38,825 nt of DNA from an uncultured Clostridia bacterium. GTDB lineage: Bacteria > Bacillota > Clostridia > Christensenellales > Aristaeellaceae. The stretch's first letter is position 1, and each line of letters begins with the position of its first letter. The stretch is from contig CAMKEI010000020.1 of the NCBI GenBank assembly GCA_946411525.1, forward strand, positions 1-38,825, in the 5' to 3' direction. Position numbers and translations under genes: made by a program. Below the pieces are notes generated by a model. The model was given only the letters and a program-made list of their open reading frames with translations, was not told where the DNA came from and made no database searches. Of this stretch, positions 23,343-31,856 are shown one piece after another.

Positions 23343-24917
23343 ATGTACAGTTGTCCCGGATGCGGATCCCAGATGCTGTTTGATATTGCAGGCCAGCAAT
23401 TGAAGTGCGGCCGGTGCGACCGGACCATGAGCATTGGGGAAGCGGACGAAAAAGAAGCGCGGCAGGCCGGAAGCAGCTTTGCCGTGGACGTGCTGACGTG
23501 CCCGACCTGCGGCGCGGAAATCCGCGCGGTCAATACGGCCGCTGCGTCCTTCTGCAGCTACTGCGGCGCCTCTGTCATGCTGGAGAAACAGGAAGGCGCA
23601 GAGTTTGTGCCACCGGAGACCGTGATTCCGTTCCAGATTACCCGGGAGCAGTGCTTTGACAAGTTCAGGGATATGCTGAAGGGCAGCTTCTGCGCAGACC
23701 ACCGGCTGAAAAAGAACATTACCGCGGACAGCTTCCGCGGGATTTATGTGCCTTATCATACGTACAGCGGTTCCGTGGAAGGCAGTGCAACCGTCGAGGG
23801 AACGGAAACCAAGGGCGACACAACATATTACTACAAGACCCGGGTTCATCTGGACCATCACTATACCGGGATCATGCATGACGCTTCCCGGGAGATGCCG
23901 GACAATATTTCCGAAGCCATTTCGATTTCCAAAGACGCCCGGTATCTGGTCCGGCCGTTTTCTCCCGCCTACCTGAGCGGCTTCTATGCGGATGTGGCGG
24001 ATACCGATCCGGATTACTATATTCCTTACGCCCGGTCGGAAACGATCCGGAAAGGCCTGGAAGATACGCTGCCGGCCCTGGAGAACGATTCCTGCAGCTA
24101 TTCCACATCCGCGGCGGAGAAAGCGCTGATGCCCAAGGCCAGGGCTGAATATACCGGCGATACCATGATCCCGGTCTGGTTCATGTCCATGAAGAGCGGG
24201 AAACGGGTGCTCTATGCCGTACAGAACGCTGTAACAGGGGAAATGTGGGCGGATATCCCGATGGATATTTCCCGGTTTGCACTGGTGGCGCTGGCTATCG
24301 CGGCTGTGCTCTTCCTTATATTCAACAGCTTCCTGACGCTTCGCCCGGAGATGGTGATGATCGCGGCTATGCTGCTGGCCATTTTTGCCCAGTACGCCGT
24401 AAACGGCAGGCGCACAAAGATGGGGGAGAAAGAACTGGCAGAGGCGGTGATCCGGGGAGAAACCGTGGACGTCAGTGACCGGATATCAAAAATGAAAAAG
24501 CTGAAGGCGAGAGTAAACCGGCAGAAAAACGGCGGGATCTTCCGTTATCTCGGAGCGCTGGGTACCGGCATTGCCTCGGTCATCGCGCTGAATGCTCTTT
24601 CCAGCGTGGACAATATTATGTATTTCCGGTACGGAGCGCTGATCCTGACTGCGGTCATGGCGGCGCTGCTTATTCCCTGGGGCAAACGGTCAAAACTTCC
24701 CGCCGGCTGCCTGGTTACGTTCATCGCGATGGTCGCGGGGACCGCGATCATGCTTCTGGATCCGTTCCACAGCGCGGACGGGCCTGTATACATTATCACG
24801 CTGACGATCATGGCCGGCGTGGTTTGGGAGAGTCTGACCCTGCTGAGACTATACAACAAATCCTGCTCCAACAGCCTGCCTCAGTTTGAATCCCATCAGG
24901 GAGGTGAACTGCTGTGA
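23343..24917 (+). CDS. Zinc-ribbon membrane protein, partner of TPM protein
   Basis: This 524-residue protein opens with two zinc ribbons (Cys4, 7, 22, 25 and Cys53, 56, 71, 74). A soluble region of about 200 residues follows, with YVPYHTYSG and IPVWFMSMKSGKRVLYAVQN, as in uncharacterised TFIIB-type zinc-ribbon membrane proteins of Firmicutes. Six hydrophobic segments complete the C-terminal half, starting near residue 313. The function is unknown. The ribosome site AAGGAGG is strong. The stop overlaps the GTG start of the TPM gene by the four bases GTGA, so the two proteins are probably made together and may form a membrane complex. Confidence 0.75.
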   Translation: MYSCPGCGSQMLFDIAGQQLKCGRCDRTMSIGEADEKEARQAGSSFAVDVLTCPTCGAEIRAVNTAAASFCSYCGASVMLEKQEGAEFVPPETVIPFQITREQCFDKFRDMLKGSFCADHRLKKNITADSFRGIYVPYHTYSGSVEGSATVEGTETKGDTTYYYKTRVHLDHHYTGIMHDASREMPDNISEAISISKDARYLVRPFSPAYLSGFYADVADTDPDYYIPYARSETIRKGLEDTLPALENDSCSYSTSAAEKALMPKARAEYTGDTMIPVWFMSMKSGKRVLYAVQNAVTGEMWADIPMDISRFALVALAIAAVLFLIFNSFLTLRPEMVMIAAMLLAIFAQYAVNGRRTKMGEKELAEAVIRGETVDVSDRISKMKKLKARVNRQKNGGIFRYLGALGTGIASVIALNALSSVDNIMYFRYGALILTAVMAALLIPWGKRSKLPAGCLVTFIAMVAGTAIMLLDPFHSADGPVYIITLTIMAGVVWESLTLLRLYNKSCSNSLPQFESHQGGELL

Positions 24918-25708
24918 AAAAACTCCTGGCTTTCCTTCTGATCCTGACGCTGATGATCCCCGGACTTGCCGCGGCGGAGGCAAAAACCCGGCAGAATGAG
25001 GAAACGGGTTTCCGCGCCGTGATCGAAGACGGCGCCGGGCTGCTGGATGCCGCAGAATATGAGGGCGTCTTCGCCTCGATGATGCCGATTACGGACACCT
25101 GCAACGCCGGTTTTTATACTTACGGCGGAGAATCAAGGGAATATGTGATTACAAAGGCGCAGAACTGGGCGGCAGAAACGTTCGGGAACAGCTGCACGCT
25201 GTTTATTATCGATATGGCCACGCGCCAGCTGGCGGTCTGGTCCAGTGACGACATGCTGAAGACGCTGACGCAGGCGAAGAGCTATACCATTACCGACAAC
25301 GTCTATTCCTATGCATCCCGGGGCGATTACGCGGGCTGCGCCGAGAGCGCTTTCAACCAGATGTACAAGGCGCTGAAAGGCGAAAAACTCTCAGGTGCCA
25401 TGCGCCTGATCAGCAACGGGCTCCTGGCCCTTCTGGCGGCAATCCTGCTGGCTTATCTATTTATCTCCGCCCGGATGGAGCAGGAAGTGAAGGTGTCCCT
25501 GCCTGAGATCGCGACGGCCACAATGGGAGCCGGCGCGGTGATTGCCGCAAAGACGCTGGTCCGGAAAGTGCGTCACACCTCTTCTTCAGGCGGCGGGTCC
25601 CACGGCGGATTCGGCGGCGGAGGCGGATTCGGCGGCGGCGGCGGAGGCGGATTCGGCGGCGGCGGCGGAGGCGGATTCGGCGGAGGCGGCGGAAGCCACG
25701 GGTTCTGA
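24914..25708 (+). CDS. TPM-domain protein with glycine-rich tail
   Basis: The 264-residue protein has a signal peptide (MKKLLAFLLILTLMIPGLAAA), a TPM domain of about 120 residues (from AVIEDGAGLLDAAEYE), one membrane helix near residues 166-186, and a tail of glycine with regular Phe and final His-Gly-Phe. The TPM fold is known from chloroplast TLP18.3 and bacterial membrane proteins, with roles proposed in repair or quality control of membrane complexes. The start is GTG and overlaps the stop of the zinc-ribbon gene. Family tails are often Gly-rich, but this one is encoded by a clean DNA tandem repeat and may vary in length between strains. Confidence 0.83.
   Translation: MKKLLAFLLILTLMIPGLAAAEAKTRQNEETGFRAVIEDGAGLLDAAEYEGVFASMMPITDTCNAGFYTYGGESREYVITKAQNWAAETFGNSCTLFIIDMATRQLAVWSSDDMLKTLTQAKSYTITDNVYSYASRGDYAGCAESAFNQMYKALKGEKLSGAMRLISNGLLALLAAILLAYLFISARMEQEVKVSLPEIATATMGAGAVIAAKTLVRKVRHTSSSGGGSHGGFGGGGGFGGGGGGGFGGGGGGGFGGGGGSHGF
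25604..25692 (+). repeat. In-frame GC-rich tandem repeat coding the Gly-Phe tail
   Basis: GGATTC recurs at 25607, 25625, 25649 and 25673. The spacings are 18, 24 and 24 bases, filled with GGCGGC and GGCGGA triplets. Every spacing is a multiple of three, so copy-number change keeps the frame. Confidence 0.85.
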
Positions 25709-25752
25709 TACCCGATTAAGCCCCGACTATCATCAATGGAAAAGGGAAGAGA

Positions 25753-27105
25753 ATGACAGCTGAACTGACGCGGAGCGCAATGACAAGAAAAGCGCTGTCT
25801 GTTGCCTGGCCAGCAATGGCAGAAAGCTTTTTTGTCGCGCTCGCGGGCATGATAGACACAATGATGGTGTCCGCCCTGGGCAGCTATGCCGTGGCAGCGG
25901 TCGGTCTGACCAATCAGCCGAAGTTTATCGGGCTGACGATTTTTTTCGGCATCAACGTGGCGGTCTCAGCCCTCATCGCAAGGCGGAAGGGGGAACAGCG
26001 CCAGGACACTGCCAATCAGATCCTGCTGACGGCGATTATCCTGGCGTGCATTGCCTGCGTGGCTGTGACGGTGCTGTTTGTGGTTTTTGCGCCGTGGATG
26101 ATGGAACTGGCCGGCAGCAATGCGGATACGCATGAGGCTGCCGTTATCTATTTCCAGATTATCATGGGCGGCACGTTCTTTAACGTGATTACGATGGTCA
26201 TCAATTCCGCACAGCGGGGCAGCGGCAATACCAAGCTGTCCATGACCACCAACCTGACCAGCAGCGTCGTCAACATCATCTTCAATTATCTGCTGATCGA
26301 GGGACATTTCGGCTTCCCGCGGTGGGGGATCCGCGGCGCGGCGATCGCCACGGTACTTGGCACGGTAGTGGCAGCCGCCATGGCAGTATCATCCCTGTTC
26401 CGGCGCGGCAGCTATGTGCGCATCCCGCTGATGAAACGGCTGAAGCTCCGATATTCACGCGAGAGCGCGAGATCCATCTGGCATCTTGCGGTGAACACCT
26501 CGTTCGAGAATATCGCTGCGCGGATCGGGTTCCTGGCGACGGCGATGATCGCCGCGAGGCTGGGAACGGATGAATTTGCCGCGCATAATATCGGTATGAG
26601 CATCCTCGGACTCGGCTTTTCCTTTGCCGACGGCATGCAGGTGGCGGCGGTGGCACTGGCCGGGGAGGCGCTTGGCGCAGGGCAGAAGCAGACCGCAAAA
26701 CGTTACGGAAGCATCTGCCAGCGGATCGGCCTGCTGATCTCCTTCATCCTTGCGCTGCTCCTGTTCTTCGGCGGACGCTGGTTCTATGGACTGTACTTCA
26801 CGGAACCACATATCCTGGAGATGGGTGAAGTGATCTGCCGGTACCTGATTGTTATCGTGCTGCTGCAGATCAGCCAGATCATCTTTACCGGCTGCCTGCG
26901 TGCGGCGGGGGACGTCCGGTATGTTCTTTTTGCCGCGATGGTCTCTATCGCCGGCATCCGTACGCTGAGCACGCTTCTGATGGTCAACGTTCTGGGCTGG
27001 GGGCTGCACGGCGTCTGGCTGGGCGTCCTGGCGGACCAGCTGTCCCGGTTTATCATGGTATCCCTTCGCTTCAGGCAGGGGAAATGGGTGGACCTGAAGA
27101 TTTAG
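25753..27105 (+). CDS. MATE-family efflux transporter
   Basis: The 450-residue membrane protein has twelve hydrophobic segments in two similar halves, starting ALSVAWPAMAESFFVALAGMIDTMMVSALG, a clear MATE (NorM/DinF-like) first helix pair. The second half repeats the pattern from LAVNTSFENIAARIGF. Such proteins export cationic compounds, drugs or metabolites with sodium or proton gradients; the substrate is unknown. Length is normal and all helices seem intact. Ribosome site AAGGGAAGAG. The remains of a second MATE gene follow 19 bases downstream. Confidence 0.92.
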   Translation: MTAELTRSAMTRKALSVAWPAMAESFFVALAGMIDTMMVSALGSYAVAAVGLTNQPKFIGLTIFFGINVAVSALIARRKGEQRQDTANQILLTAIILACIACVAVTVLFVVFAPWMMELAGSNADTHEAAVIYFQIIMGGTFFNVITMVINSAQRGSGNTKLSMTTNLTSSVVNIIFNYLLIEGHFGFPRWGIRGAAIATVLGTVVAAAMAVSSLFRRGSYVRIPLMKRLKLRYSRESARSIWHLAVNTSFENIAARIGFLATAMIAARLGTDEFAAHNIGMSILGLGFSFADGMQVAAVALAGEALGAGQKQTAKRYGSICQRIGLLISFILALLLFFGGRWFYGLYFTEPHILEMGEVICRYLIVIVLLQISQIIFTGCLRAAGDVRYVLFAAMVSIAGIRTLSTLLMVNVLGWGLHGVWLGVLADQLSRFIMVSLRFRQGKWVDLKI

Positions 27106-27124
27106 CACCCGGAGCAGATGCTTT

Positions 27125-27509
27125 ATGATTACAGCAAACATCCGCAAACCGTTTCTGAAACTGCTTCCGATCCGGATCGCAACGATCGTTGCCGGGACGG
27201 TCAATTCCCTGGTGGACACATTGTTCACCAGCCGGCATCCCGGGGAGAACGCGGTTGCCGGGACCGGCTTTTTCAGCCCGATGGTGAGATCATCTATCTG
27301 TGCTATGTGATCCTGAACGGAACGCAGATCCTGTGCGGCCAGGGGCCGGCAGAGGAAAACGCCGGGAGGTCACCTCCCTGTTCACGACAGTGATGGTGAT
27401 GCTGCCGGGATACGGTATGATTGCTGACCTGGCATCGGAGATGGATTACCATAATGATGCGGGAATCAATACCCTGCTGATCAGGATTCAGACAGGGAAT
27501 CAATCATAA
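27125..27509 (+). pseudogene. Decayed MATE transporter fragment with frameshifts
   Basis: Frame one from 27125 reads PFLKLLPIRIATIVAGTVN, then LVDTLFTSR and ENAVAGTGFFSPM, a MATE N-terminus. Near 27285 the frame slips and the next piece, IIYLCYVILNGTQILCGQ, continues in another frame. Near 27350 it slips again to GRGKRREVTSLFTTVMVMLPGYGM. The last part to the stop at 27509 no longer resembles the family. About 300 residues of a full MATE protein are missing. At least two frameshifts plus a 3' deletion make this a relic, probably of a second, tandem MATE gene. Confidence 0.8.
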
Positions 27510-27511
27510 GG

Positions 27512-27539
27512 AAAACGGCCTGCAAATGCAGGCCGTTTT
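27512..27539. terminator. Bidirectional terminator between MATE relic and cysK
   Basis: AAAACGGCCTGCA (27512-27524) pairs perfectly with TGCAGGCCGTTTT (27527-27539), with A-runs and T-runs on both outer sides. It serves cysK, whose stop is at 27553 on the minus strand, and any transcript from the MATE side. Confidence 0.9.
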
Positions 27540-27552
27540 GTCCGGTCAACGG

Positions 27553-28485
27553 TTATTCCGTAAACAGGGCAGTGGAATAATAGCGGTCGCCGCTGTCGGG
27601 CAGCAGGGCAACGATGACTTTGCCCTTGTTTTCCGGCCGCTTCGCGAGCTCAATCGCGCCGTGCAGCGCCGCACCGGAGGAGATGCCCACGGAGATTCCT
27701 TCCTTCTTCGCCAGCAGCTTTGCGGCGGCAAAGGCATCCGCGGCCGCGGCCCTGAAGATCTCATCATAAATCTTTGTGTTCAGCACATCCGGCACAAAAC
27801 CGGCGCCGATGCCCTGGATCTTATGGGCGCCGGAGCGGCCTTCGGACAGGACGGGGGAGTCTTCCGGCTCGAGGGCGACGATCTTTATATCGGGATTCTT
27901 TGATTTCAGGAATTCGCCCACTCCGGTCAGGGTACCGCCGGTGCCGACGCCGGCGATGAACAGGTCGACCTTTCCGTCTGTATCATTCCAGATTTCAGGG
28001 CCGGTGGTCGCCTTATGGATCGCAGGATTCGCGGGGTTCACAAACTGGCCGGGGATGAAGCTGCCAGGCGTTTCCTTCGCCAGTTCCTCCGCTTTGGCGA
28101 TGGCGCCTTTCATACCTTTCGCGCCTTCGGTAAGGACCAGTTCCGCGCCGTAGGCTTTCAGGATGTTCCTGCGTTCCACGCTCATGGTTTCGGGCATGGT
28201 CAGGATGATACGGTAACCCTTGGCGGCGGCGATGGACGCTAGGCCGATACCGGTGTTGCCGCTTGTGGGCTCGATGATGACGGATCCTTTTTTCAGCAGG
28301 CCTTTCGCCTCAGCGTCCTCGATCATGGCCCTGGCGATACGATCCTTGACGCTGCCGGCCGGGTTGAAGTATTCCAGCTTAACCAGCACGGTGGCTTCCA
28401 GTCCCAATTCCTTTTCGATATTCACAACCTCGACCAGCGGGGTGTTGCCGATCAGCTCCAGGGATCCCTTGTAAATCTTAGACAT
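27553..28485 (-). CDS. cysK: Cysteine synthase A (O-acetylserine sulfhydrylase)
   Basis: The 310-residue PLP enzyme makes L-cysteine from O-acetylserine and sulfide. PLP-binding Lys47 lies in NPAGSVKDR, the substrate loop TSGNTGI is near residue 72, and [10 protein letters not shown] binds the cofactor phosphate. The ending [12 protein letters not shown] is also typical of CysK. I use the ATG at 28485, with GGAGGT eight bases upstream; the longer frame from 28524 has no support and would include promoter sequence. The gene stands alone with its own promoter and an inverted repeat over the -35. Confidence 0.95.
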   Translation of the reverse strand: MSKIYKGSLELIGNTPLVEVVNIEKELGLEATVLVKLEYFNPAGSVKDRIARAMIEDAEAKGLLKKGSVIIEPTSGNTGIGLASIAAAKGYRIILTMPETMSVERRNILKAYGAELVLTEGAKGMKGAIAKAEELAKETPGSFIPGQFVNPANPAIHKATTGPEIWNDTDGKVDLFIAGVGTGGTLTGVGEFLKSKNPDIKIVALEPEDSPVLSEGRSGAHKIQGIGAGFVPDVLNTKIYDEIFRAAAADAFAAAKLLAKKEGISVGISSGAALHGAIELAKRPENKGKVIVALLPDSGDRYYSTALFTE

Positions 28486-28514
28486 AACCGTTACCTCCTC
28501 AATGTGTTGGGGGT

Positions 28515-28548
28515 AATATATCACATTAAACCTATCAAGTCAATAGGT
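28515..28548 (-). promoter_or_regulatory. cysK: cysK promoter with overlapping inverted repeat operator
   Basis: On the minus strand, TTGACT (28538-28543) and TATATT (28515-28520) are separated by 17 bases. ACCTAT (28530-28535) and ATAGGT (28543-28548) form an inverted repeat with a 7-base centre that spans the -35 element, a place where a repressor would block RNA polymerase. Rrf2-type regulators of cysteine or iron-sulfur metabolism (CymR/IscR kind) are candidates, but this is inference. Confidence 0.7.
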
Positions 28549-28661
28549 AATACAATAGAATAAGCTGATCATCAGCTATAAACTGAGTCTATATCCTGAC
28601 TTGGTTGACTTTGCCGGGAGAGGAGAGTAAAGTGACCATACTGAACCGGAGGTGCAGGCGC

Positions 28662-29264
28662 ATGGAAAAGCGGAACTATCAGCGGGAAATGGAAGCGGAG
28701 ATCGCGCGGCTGGAAGGCCAGCGGCCGTCCCTGCTTCTGCACAGCTGCTGCGGTCCCTGCTCCAGCGCGGTGCTGGAGCGGCTCTGCGAACACTTCTGTG
28801 TGACGCTTCTGTATTACAATCCGAATATCGAACCGGAGGAGGAGTATCTTCACCGGCTGTCGGAACAGAAACGGCTGCTCAGCCTGCTGCCGGGAACGAT
28901 CCCGATGCTGGATTGCGCCTATGACCACGAGGCCTTCGACGCTTTCGCGCCGGCAATGGCTGGCGCGCCGGAAGGCGGCGAACGATGCCTTGCCTGTTTT
29001 GCCCTGCGGCTGAACTTCACTGCCCGGCAGGCGAAGGAGCACGGATTCGAGTATTTCACGACCACGCTGTCCGTAAGCCCTCATAAAAACGCCGACAATG
29101 TGAACCGGATCGGTGCCGAAGCGGGGGAACGCGCCGGGGTAAAGTATCTCTTCGCGGACTTCAAGAAGAAGAACGGTTATCTGCGTTCGCTGGAGCTGTC
29201 GAAGGAGTACGGGCTGTACCGGCAGGACTACTGCGGATGCAGGTATTCGATGAACAATTCATAA
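28662..29264 (+). CDS. queH: Epoxyqueuosine reductase QueH
   Basis: The 200-residue protein matches the DUF208/QueH family, which reduces epoxyqueuosine to queuosine in tRNA and replaces the cobalamin-dependent QueG. Its iron-sulfur and metal cysteines are seen in HSCCGPC (Cys29, 30, 33), ERCLACF (Cys109, 112) and the C-terminal YCGCRYS. FTTTLSVSPHKN is another family mark. The ATG at 28662 has GGAGGTG ten bases upstream; the longer frame from 28605 adds 19 unlike residues. The last codons and the TAA stop lie inside the AATTCAT repeat. Confidence 0.9.
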   Translation: MEKRNYQREMEAEIARLEGQRPSLLLHSCCGPCSSAVLERLCEHFCVTLLYYNPNIEPEEEYLHRLSEQKRLLSLLPGTIPMLDCAYDHEAFDAFAPAMAGAPEGGERCLACFALRLNFTARQAKEHGFEYFTTTLSVSPHKNADNVNRIGAEAGERAGVKYLFADFKKKNGYLRSLELSKEYGLYRQDYCGCRYSMNNS

Positions 29265-29280
29265 TTCATAAATCATAATT
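29256..29280. repeat. AT-rich 7-bp direct repeat, copy 3
   Basis: Units AATTCAT, AATTCAT and AAATCAT plus AATT. The queH stop codon TAA (29262-29264) is formed by the junction of the first two units, and the codons for Asn-Ser before it are partly repeat. Confidence 0.85.
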
Positions 29281-29385
29281 AAATGACGTTTCCTGTGAGC
29301 GGGCGGGATTCCTCTGTTTCGGTCTGTATGACAGTGAGCAGGCTGCGTGCATGCAGGAATGGAAAAAAGAACGGGGTTGATTCAG

Positions 29386-31530
29386 ATGGATTTTGTAAAC
29401 AGGCTGGCTACGGAGTTTAAACTGAGGCCGCAGCAGGTGCAGGCAGCGGTGGAACTGCTGGACGCGGGGAATACGATACCTTTTATTGCCCGGTACCGGA
29501 AAGAAGCAACCGGATCCCTGGACGACCAGGTGCTGCGCGAACTGGCGGAACGGCTGGAATACCTGCGGAACCTTGAGAAGCGGCGGGAAGAGATCGCGTC
29601 CTCACTGGAAGAGCAGGGCGTTATGAACGAAGCGCTGCAGGCGCAGCTGGCCAGGGCGGTGACCCTGAGCGAACTGGAAGACATTTACCGTCCGTACCGG
29701 CCGAAGCGGCGGACCCGCGCCACTGTGGCGAAGGAACGGGGACTGGAGCCGCTTTCCCTGTGGCTGATGCTGCAGCAGGCCGGAGATCCTGCATCGGAAG
29801 CGGCGAAGTATATTGACCCGGAGAAGGAAGTGCCGGACGCGGAGACGGCGCTGGCCGGCGCGCGGGACATTCTCGCGGAGACCGCGAGCGACAGCGCGGA
29901 GGTCCGGAAGGAACTGCGCGCGCTGCTGAACCGGGAAGGCGTGATCCGGAGCAAAGCGGCGAAGGAAGAAGACAGCGTATACAGCATGTATTACGACTTC
30001 CGGGAACCGGTGCGGACCATCGCGGCGCACCGGATCCTGGCGGTGAACCGGGGCGAACGGGAAGAGTTCCTCAAGGTTTCCCTGGAAGTCCCGGACGAGA
30101 AGGCGCTGGAAGTGATCCGCAGGGCGTTCGTACGGAACAGCACCCCGGCGGCGCATCAAGTTGCGGAAGCCTGTGCTGACGCCTGGGAACGGCTGGTGTT
30201 TCCCTCCCTGGAGCGGGAGATCCGCAGCGACCTGACAGACCGGGCGAACGTCAGCGCCATCAAGGTGTTCAGCGACAACCTGCACCAGCTGCTGATGCAG
30301 CCGCCGATCAAAGGAAAGGTTACCCTGGGCGTGGATCCGGGCTTCCGGACCGGCTGTAAGCTGGCCGTGGTGGATGAAAACGGCAAAGTGCTGGATACCG
30401 GCGTAGGCTACTTCACTTTGCCGGGGAACGAAGCGCGCAAAGCGGAAGCTGCGCGGCTGATAAAAAGCTTCGCGAGGAAATACGGCATCACGGCCATCGC
30501 CATCGGGAACGGGACGGCCAGCCGGGAGAGCGAACAGTTTATCGTATCCCTGCTGCCGGAGCTGCCGGGCACGGCCTATATGATCGTCAGCGAGGCCGGC
30601 GCTTCCGTTTACAGCGCCAGCAAGCTGGCGGCGGAGGAATTCCCGGATTTCGACGTGACCCAGCGCAGCGCGGTTTCGATCGCACGGCGTATGCAGGACC
30701 CGCTGGCGGAACTGGTGAAGATCGATCCGAAGGCGATCGGCGTGGGACAGTACCAGCATGACCTGAAGCAGAACGAACTGACTGCCGCGCTGGACGGTGT
30801 GGTGGAGCAATGCGTGAATCAGGTGGGCGTGGAAGTCAGCACGGCTTCGGCGGAACTGCTGAGCCACGTGGCAGGCATCGGTCCGGCGCTGGCGAAGAAT
30901 ATCGTGGCGTACCGGGAAGAAAACGGGATTGCCAGCCGGGCGGCGCTGAAAAAGGTACCGAAACTGGGTCCGAAGGCATTTGAACAGTGCGCGGGCTTCC
31001 TGCGGGTAATGGACAGCAAAAACCCGCTGGATGCGACGGCGGTCCATCCGGAAAGCTACGACGCAGCGAAGCTGCTGCTGGAAAAACTCGGATATGACCT
31101 GAAGGAGATCCGCGGCGGCGCTGCGGACGTGATCCATCGCGCTGCCAGTTACGGACACGAGAAGCTGGCGCAGGAGATCGGGGTCGGCCTGCCGACGCTG
31201 AACGATATGCTGGCCGAACTGGCCAAGCCGGGCCGGGATCCCCGCGACGAACTGCCAAAGCCGGTGCTTCGCACGGACGTGCTGGAGATGAAGGACCTGA
31301 AGCCCGGGATGGAGCTGACAGGTACGGTCAGGAATGCGATTGATTTCGGCGCGTTTGTGGATATCGGCGTCCATCAGGACGGACTGGTGCACATCAGCCG
31401 CATGGCGGAGAAGTTTATTAAACATCCCTCTGAAGTTGTCAGGGTGGGGGATGTCGTGAAGGTCTGGGTGGTCAGCGTGGACGAACAGAAGAAGCGGATC
31501 GCCCTGACGATGGTTCAGGGAAGGAATTAA
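29386..31530 (+). CDS. tex: Tex family RNA-binding transcription accessory protein
   Basis: The 714-residue Tex protein is a conserved nucleic-acid-binding factor linked to transcription. The helical N-terminus has GNTIPFIARYRKEATGSLDD. A YqgF-like RNase H fold starts with VDPGFRTGCK near residue 323, followed by helix-hairpin-helix repeats (VAGIGPALAKNIV). A C-terminal S1 domain begins near 640, with ELTGTVRNAIDFGAFVDIG and DGLVHISRM. The other domains are in their usual order and the length is normal. I use the ATG at 29386 because MDFVNRLATEF matches family starts; upstream ATGs at 29347 and 29359 are possible and no site has a strong ribosome signal. The TAA stop touches the AATTCAT repeat. 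No clear promoter is seen in 29265-29385. Confidence 0.93.
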   Translation: MDFVNRLATEFKLRPQQVQAAVELLDAGNTIPFIARYRKEATGSLDDQVLRELAERLEYLRNLEKRREEIASSLEEQGVMNEALQAQLARAVTLSELEDIYRPYRPKRRTRATVAKERGLEPLSLWLMLQQAGDPASEAAKYIDPEKEVPDAETALAGARDILAETASDSAEVRKELRALLNREGVIRSKAAKEEDSVYSMYYDFREPVRTIAAHRILAVNRGEREEFLKVSLEVPDEKALEVIRRAFVRNSTPAAHQVAEACADAWERLVFPSLEREIRSDLTDRANVSAIKVFSDNLHQLLMQPPIKGKVTLGVDPGFRTGCKLAVVDENGKVLDTGVGYFTLPGNEARKAEAARLIKSFARKYGITAIAIGNGTASRESEQFIVSLLPELPGTAYMIVSEAGASVYSASKLAAEEFPDFDVTQRSAVSIARRMQDPLAELVKIDPKAIGVGQYQHDLKQNELTAALDGVVEQCVNQVGVEVSTASAELLSHVAGIGPALAKNIVAYREENGIASRAALKKVPKLGPKAFEQCAGFLRVMDSKNPLDATAVHPESYDAAKLLLEKLGYDLKEIRGGAADVIHRAASYGHEKLAQEIGVGLPTLNDMLAELAKPGRDPRDELPKPVLRTDVLEMKDLKPGMELTGTVRNAIDFGAFVDIGVHQDGLVHISRMAEKFIKHPSEVVRVGDVVKVWVVSVDEQKKRIALTMVQGRN

Positions 31531-31550
31531 TTCATAATTCATAATTCATA
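31529..31550. repeat. AT-rich 7-bp direct repeat, copy 4
   Basis: Three perfect AATTCAT units. The first two bases are the last two of the tex TAA stop. The repeat separates tex from the cobalamin-riboswitch promoter 22 bases further on. Confidence 0.85.
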
Positions 31551-31571
31551 ATGTAATGTACAATGCGTAAA

Positions 31572-31600
31572 TTGACGCAGAGGGTGCGGACGCCTATAAT
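31572..31600 (+). promoter_or_regulatory. Sigma-A promoter of the cobalamin-riboswitch operon
   Basis: TTGACG and TATAAT are separated by exactly 17 bases; transcription should begin near 31607, directly before the aptamer. Confidence 0.85.
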
Positions 31601-31606
31601 AAAAAC

Positions 31607-31825
31607 GACAGATGAATAGCCGGCGTATCTGCGCGGAAACGCGCGACGCAGCGGAGTGATCCACTGCGCCACAGGAACCGGGTGAGATTCCCGGACTTTC
31701 CCAGAAACCGTGACGCAGACGACGGAACACGGGACGAAAAACCGTCTCATCCATTGCGGCAGAAGCTGTGAGAAGGAGTTCCAGGTAGGATGAAGCCAAG
31801 CCGGGAGACTTGTTTACGCCGTGAA
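31607..31825 (+). promoter_or_regulatory. Cobalamin (adenosylcobalamin-type) riboswitch aptamer
   Basis: The core CACAGGAACCGGGTGAGATT continues into CCCGG and then CCCAGAAACCGTGACG (about 31670-31714), the standard B12 core. Near the end lies the B12 box, here GAAGCCAAGC followed by CGGGAGACTTG (31792-31811). Its position before a BtuFCD-like importer makes B12 or a corrinoid the likely cargo. The switch probably works by transcription termination, using the hairpins at 31857-31922. Confidence 0.92.
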
Positions 31826-31856
31826 TAATCATTCCCCTGGGGGTGGGATATGCTAT

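Noticed and set aside
27118-27393. Small intact gene in the MATE relic region
   Set aside because: Only its middle part matches MATE sequence, and the flanking parts match in other frames, so it is a piece of a broken gene.
28486-28524. Longer N-terminus for cysK from 28524
   Set aside because: It would translate the promoter -10 region; the ATG at 28485 has a perfect ribosome site and matches the CysK start.
29602-31542. 646-codon open frame antisense to tex
   Set aside because: Shadow of a well-recognised Tex gene; the frame even starts within the AATTCAT repeat and has no family features.
3781-31550. CRISPR array or insertion-sequence ends from the short repeats
   Set aside because: Units are 7 bp, directly adjacent, without spacers, transposase or target duplications.
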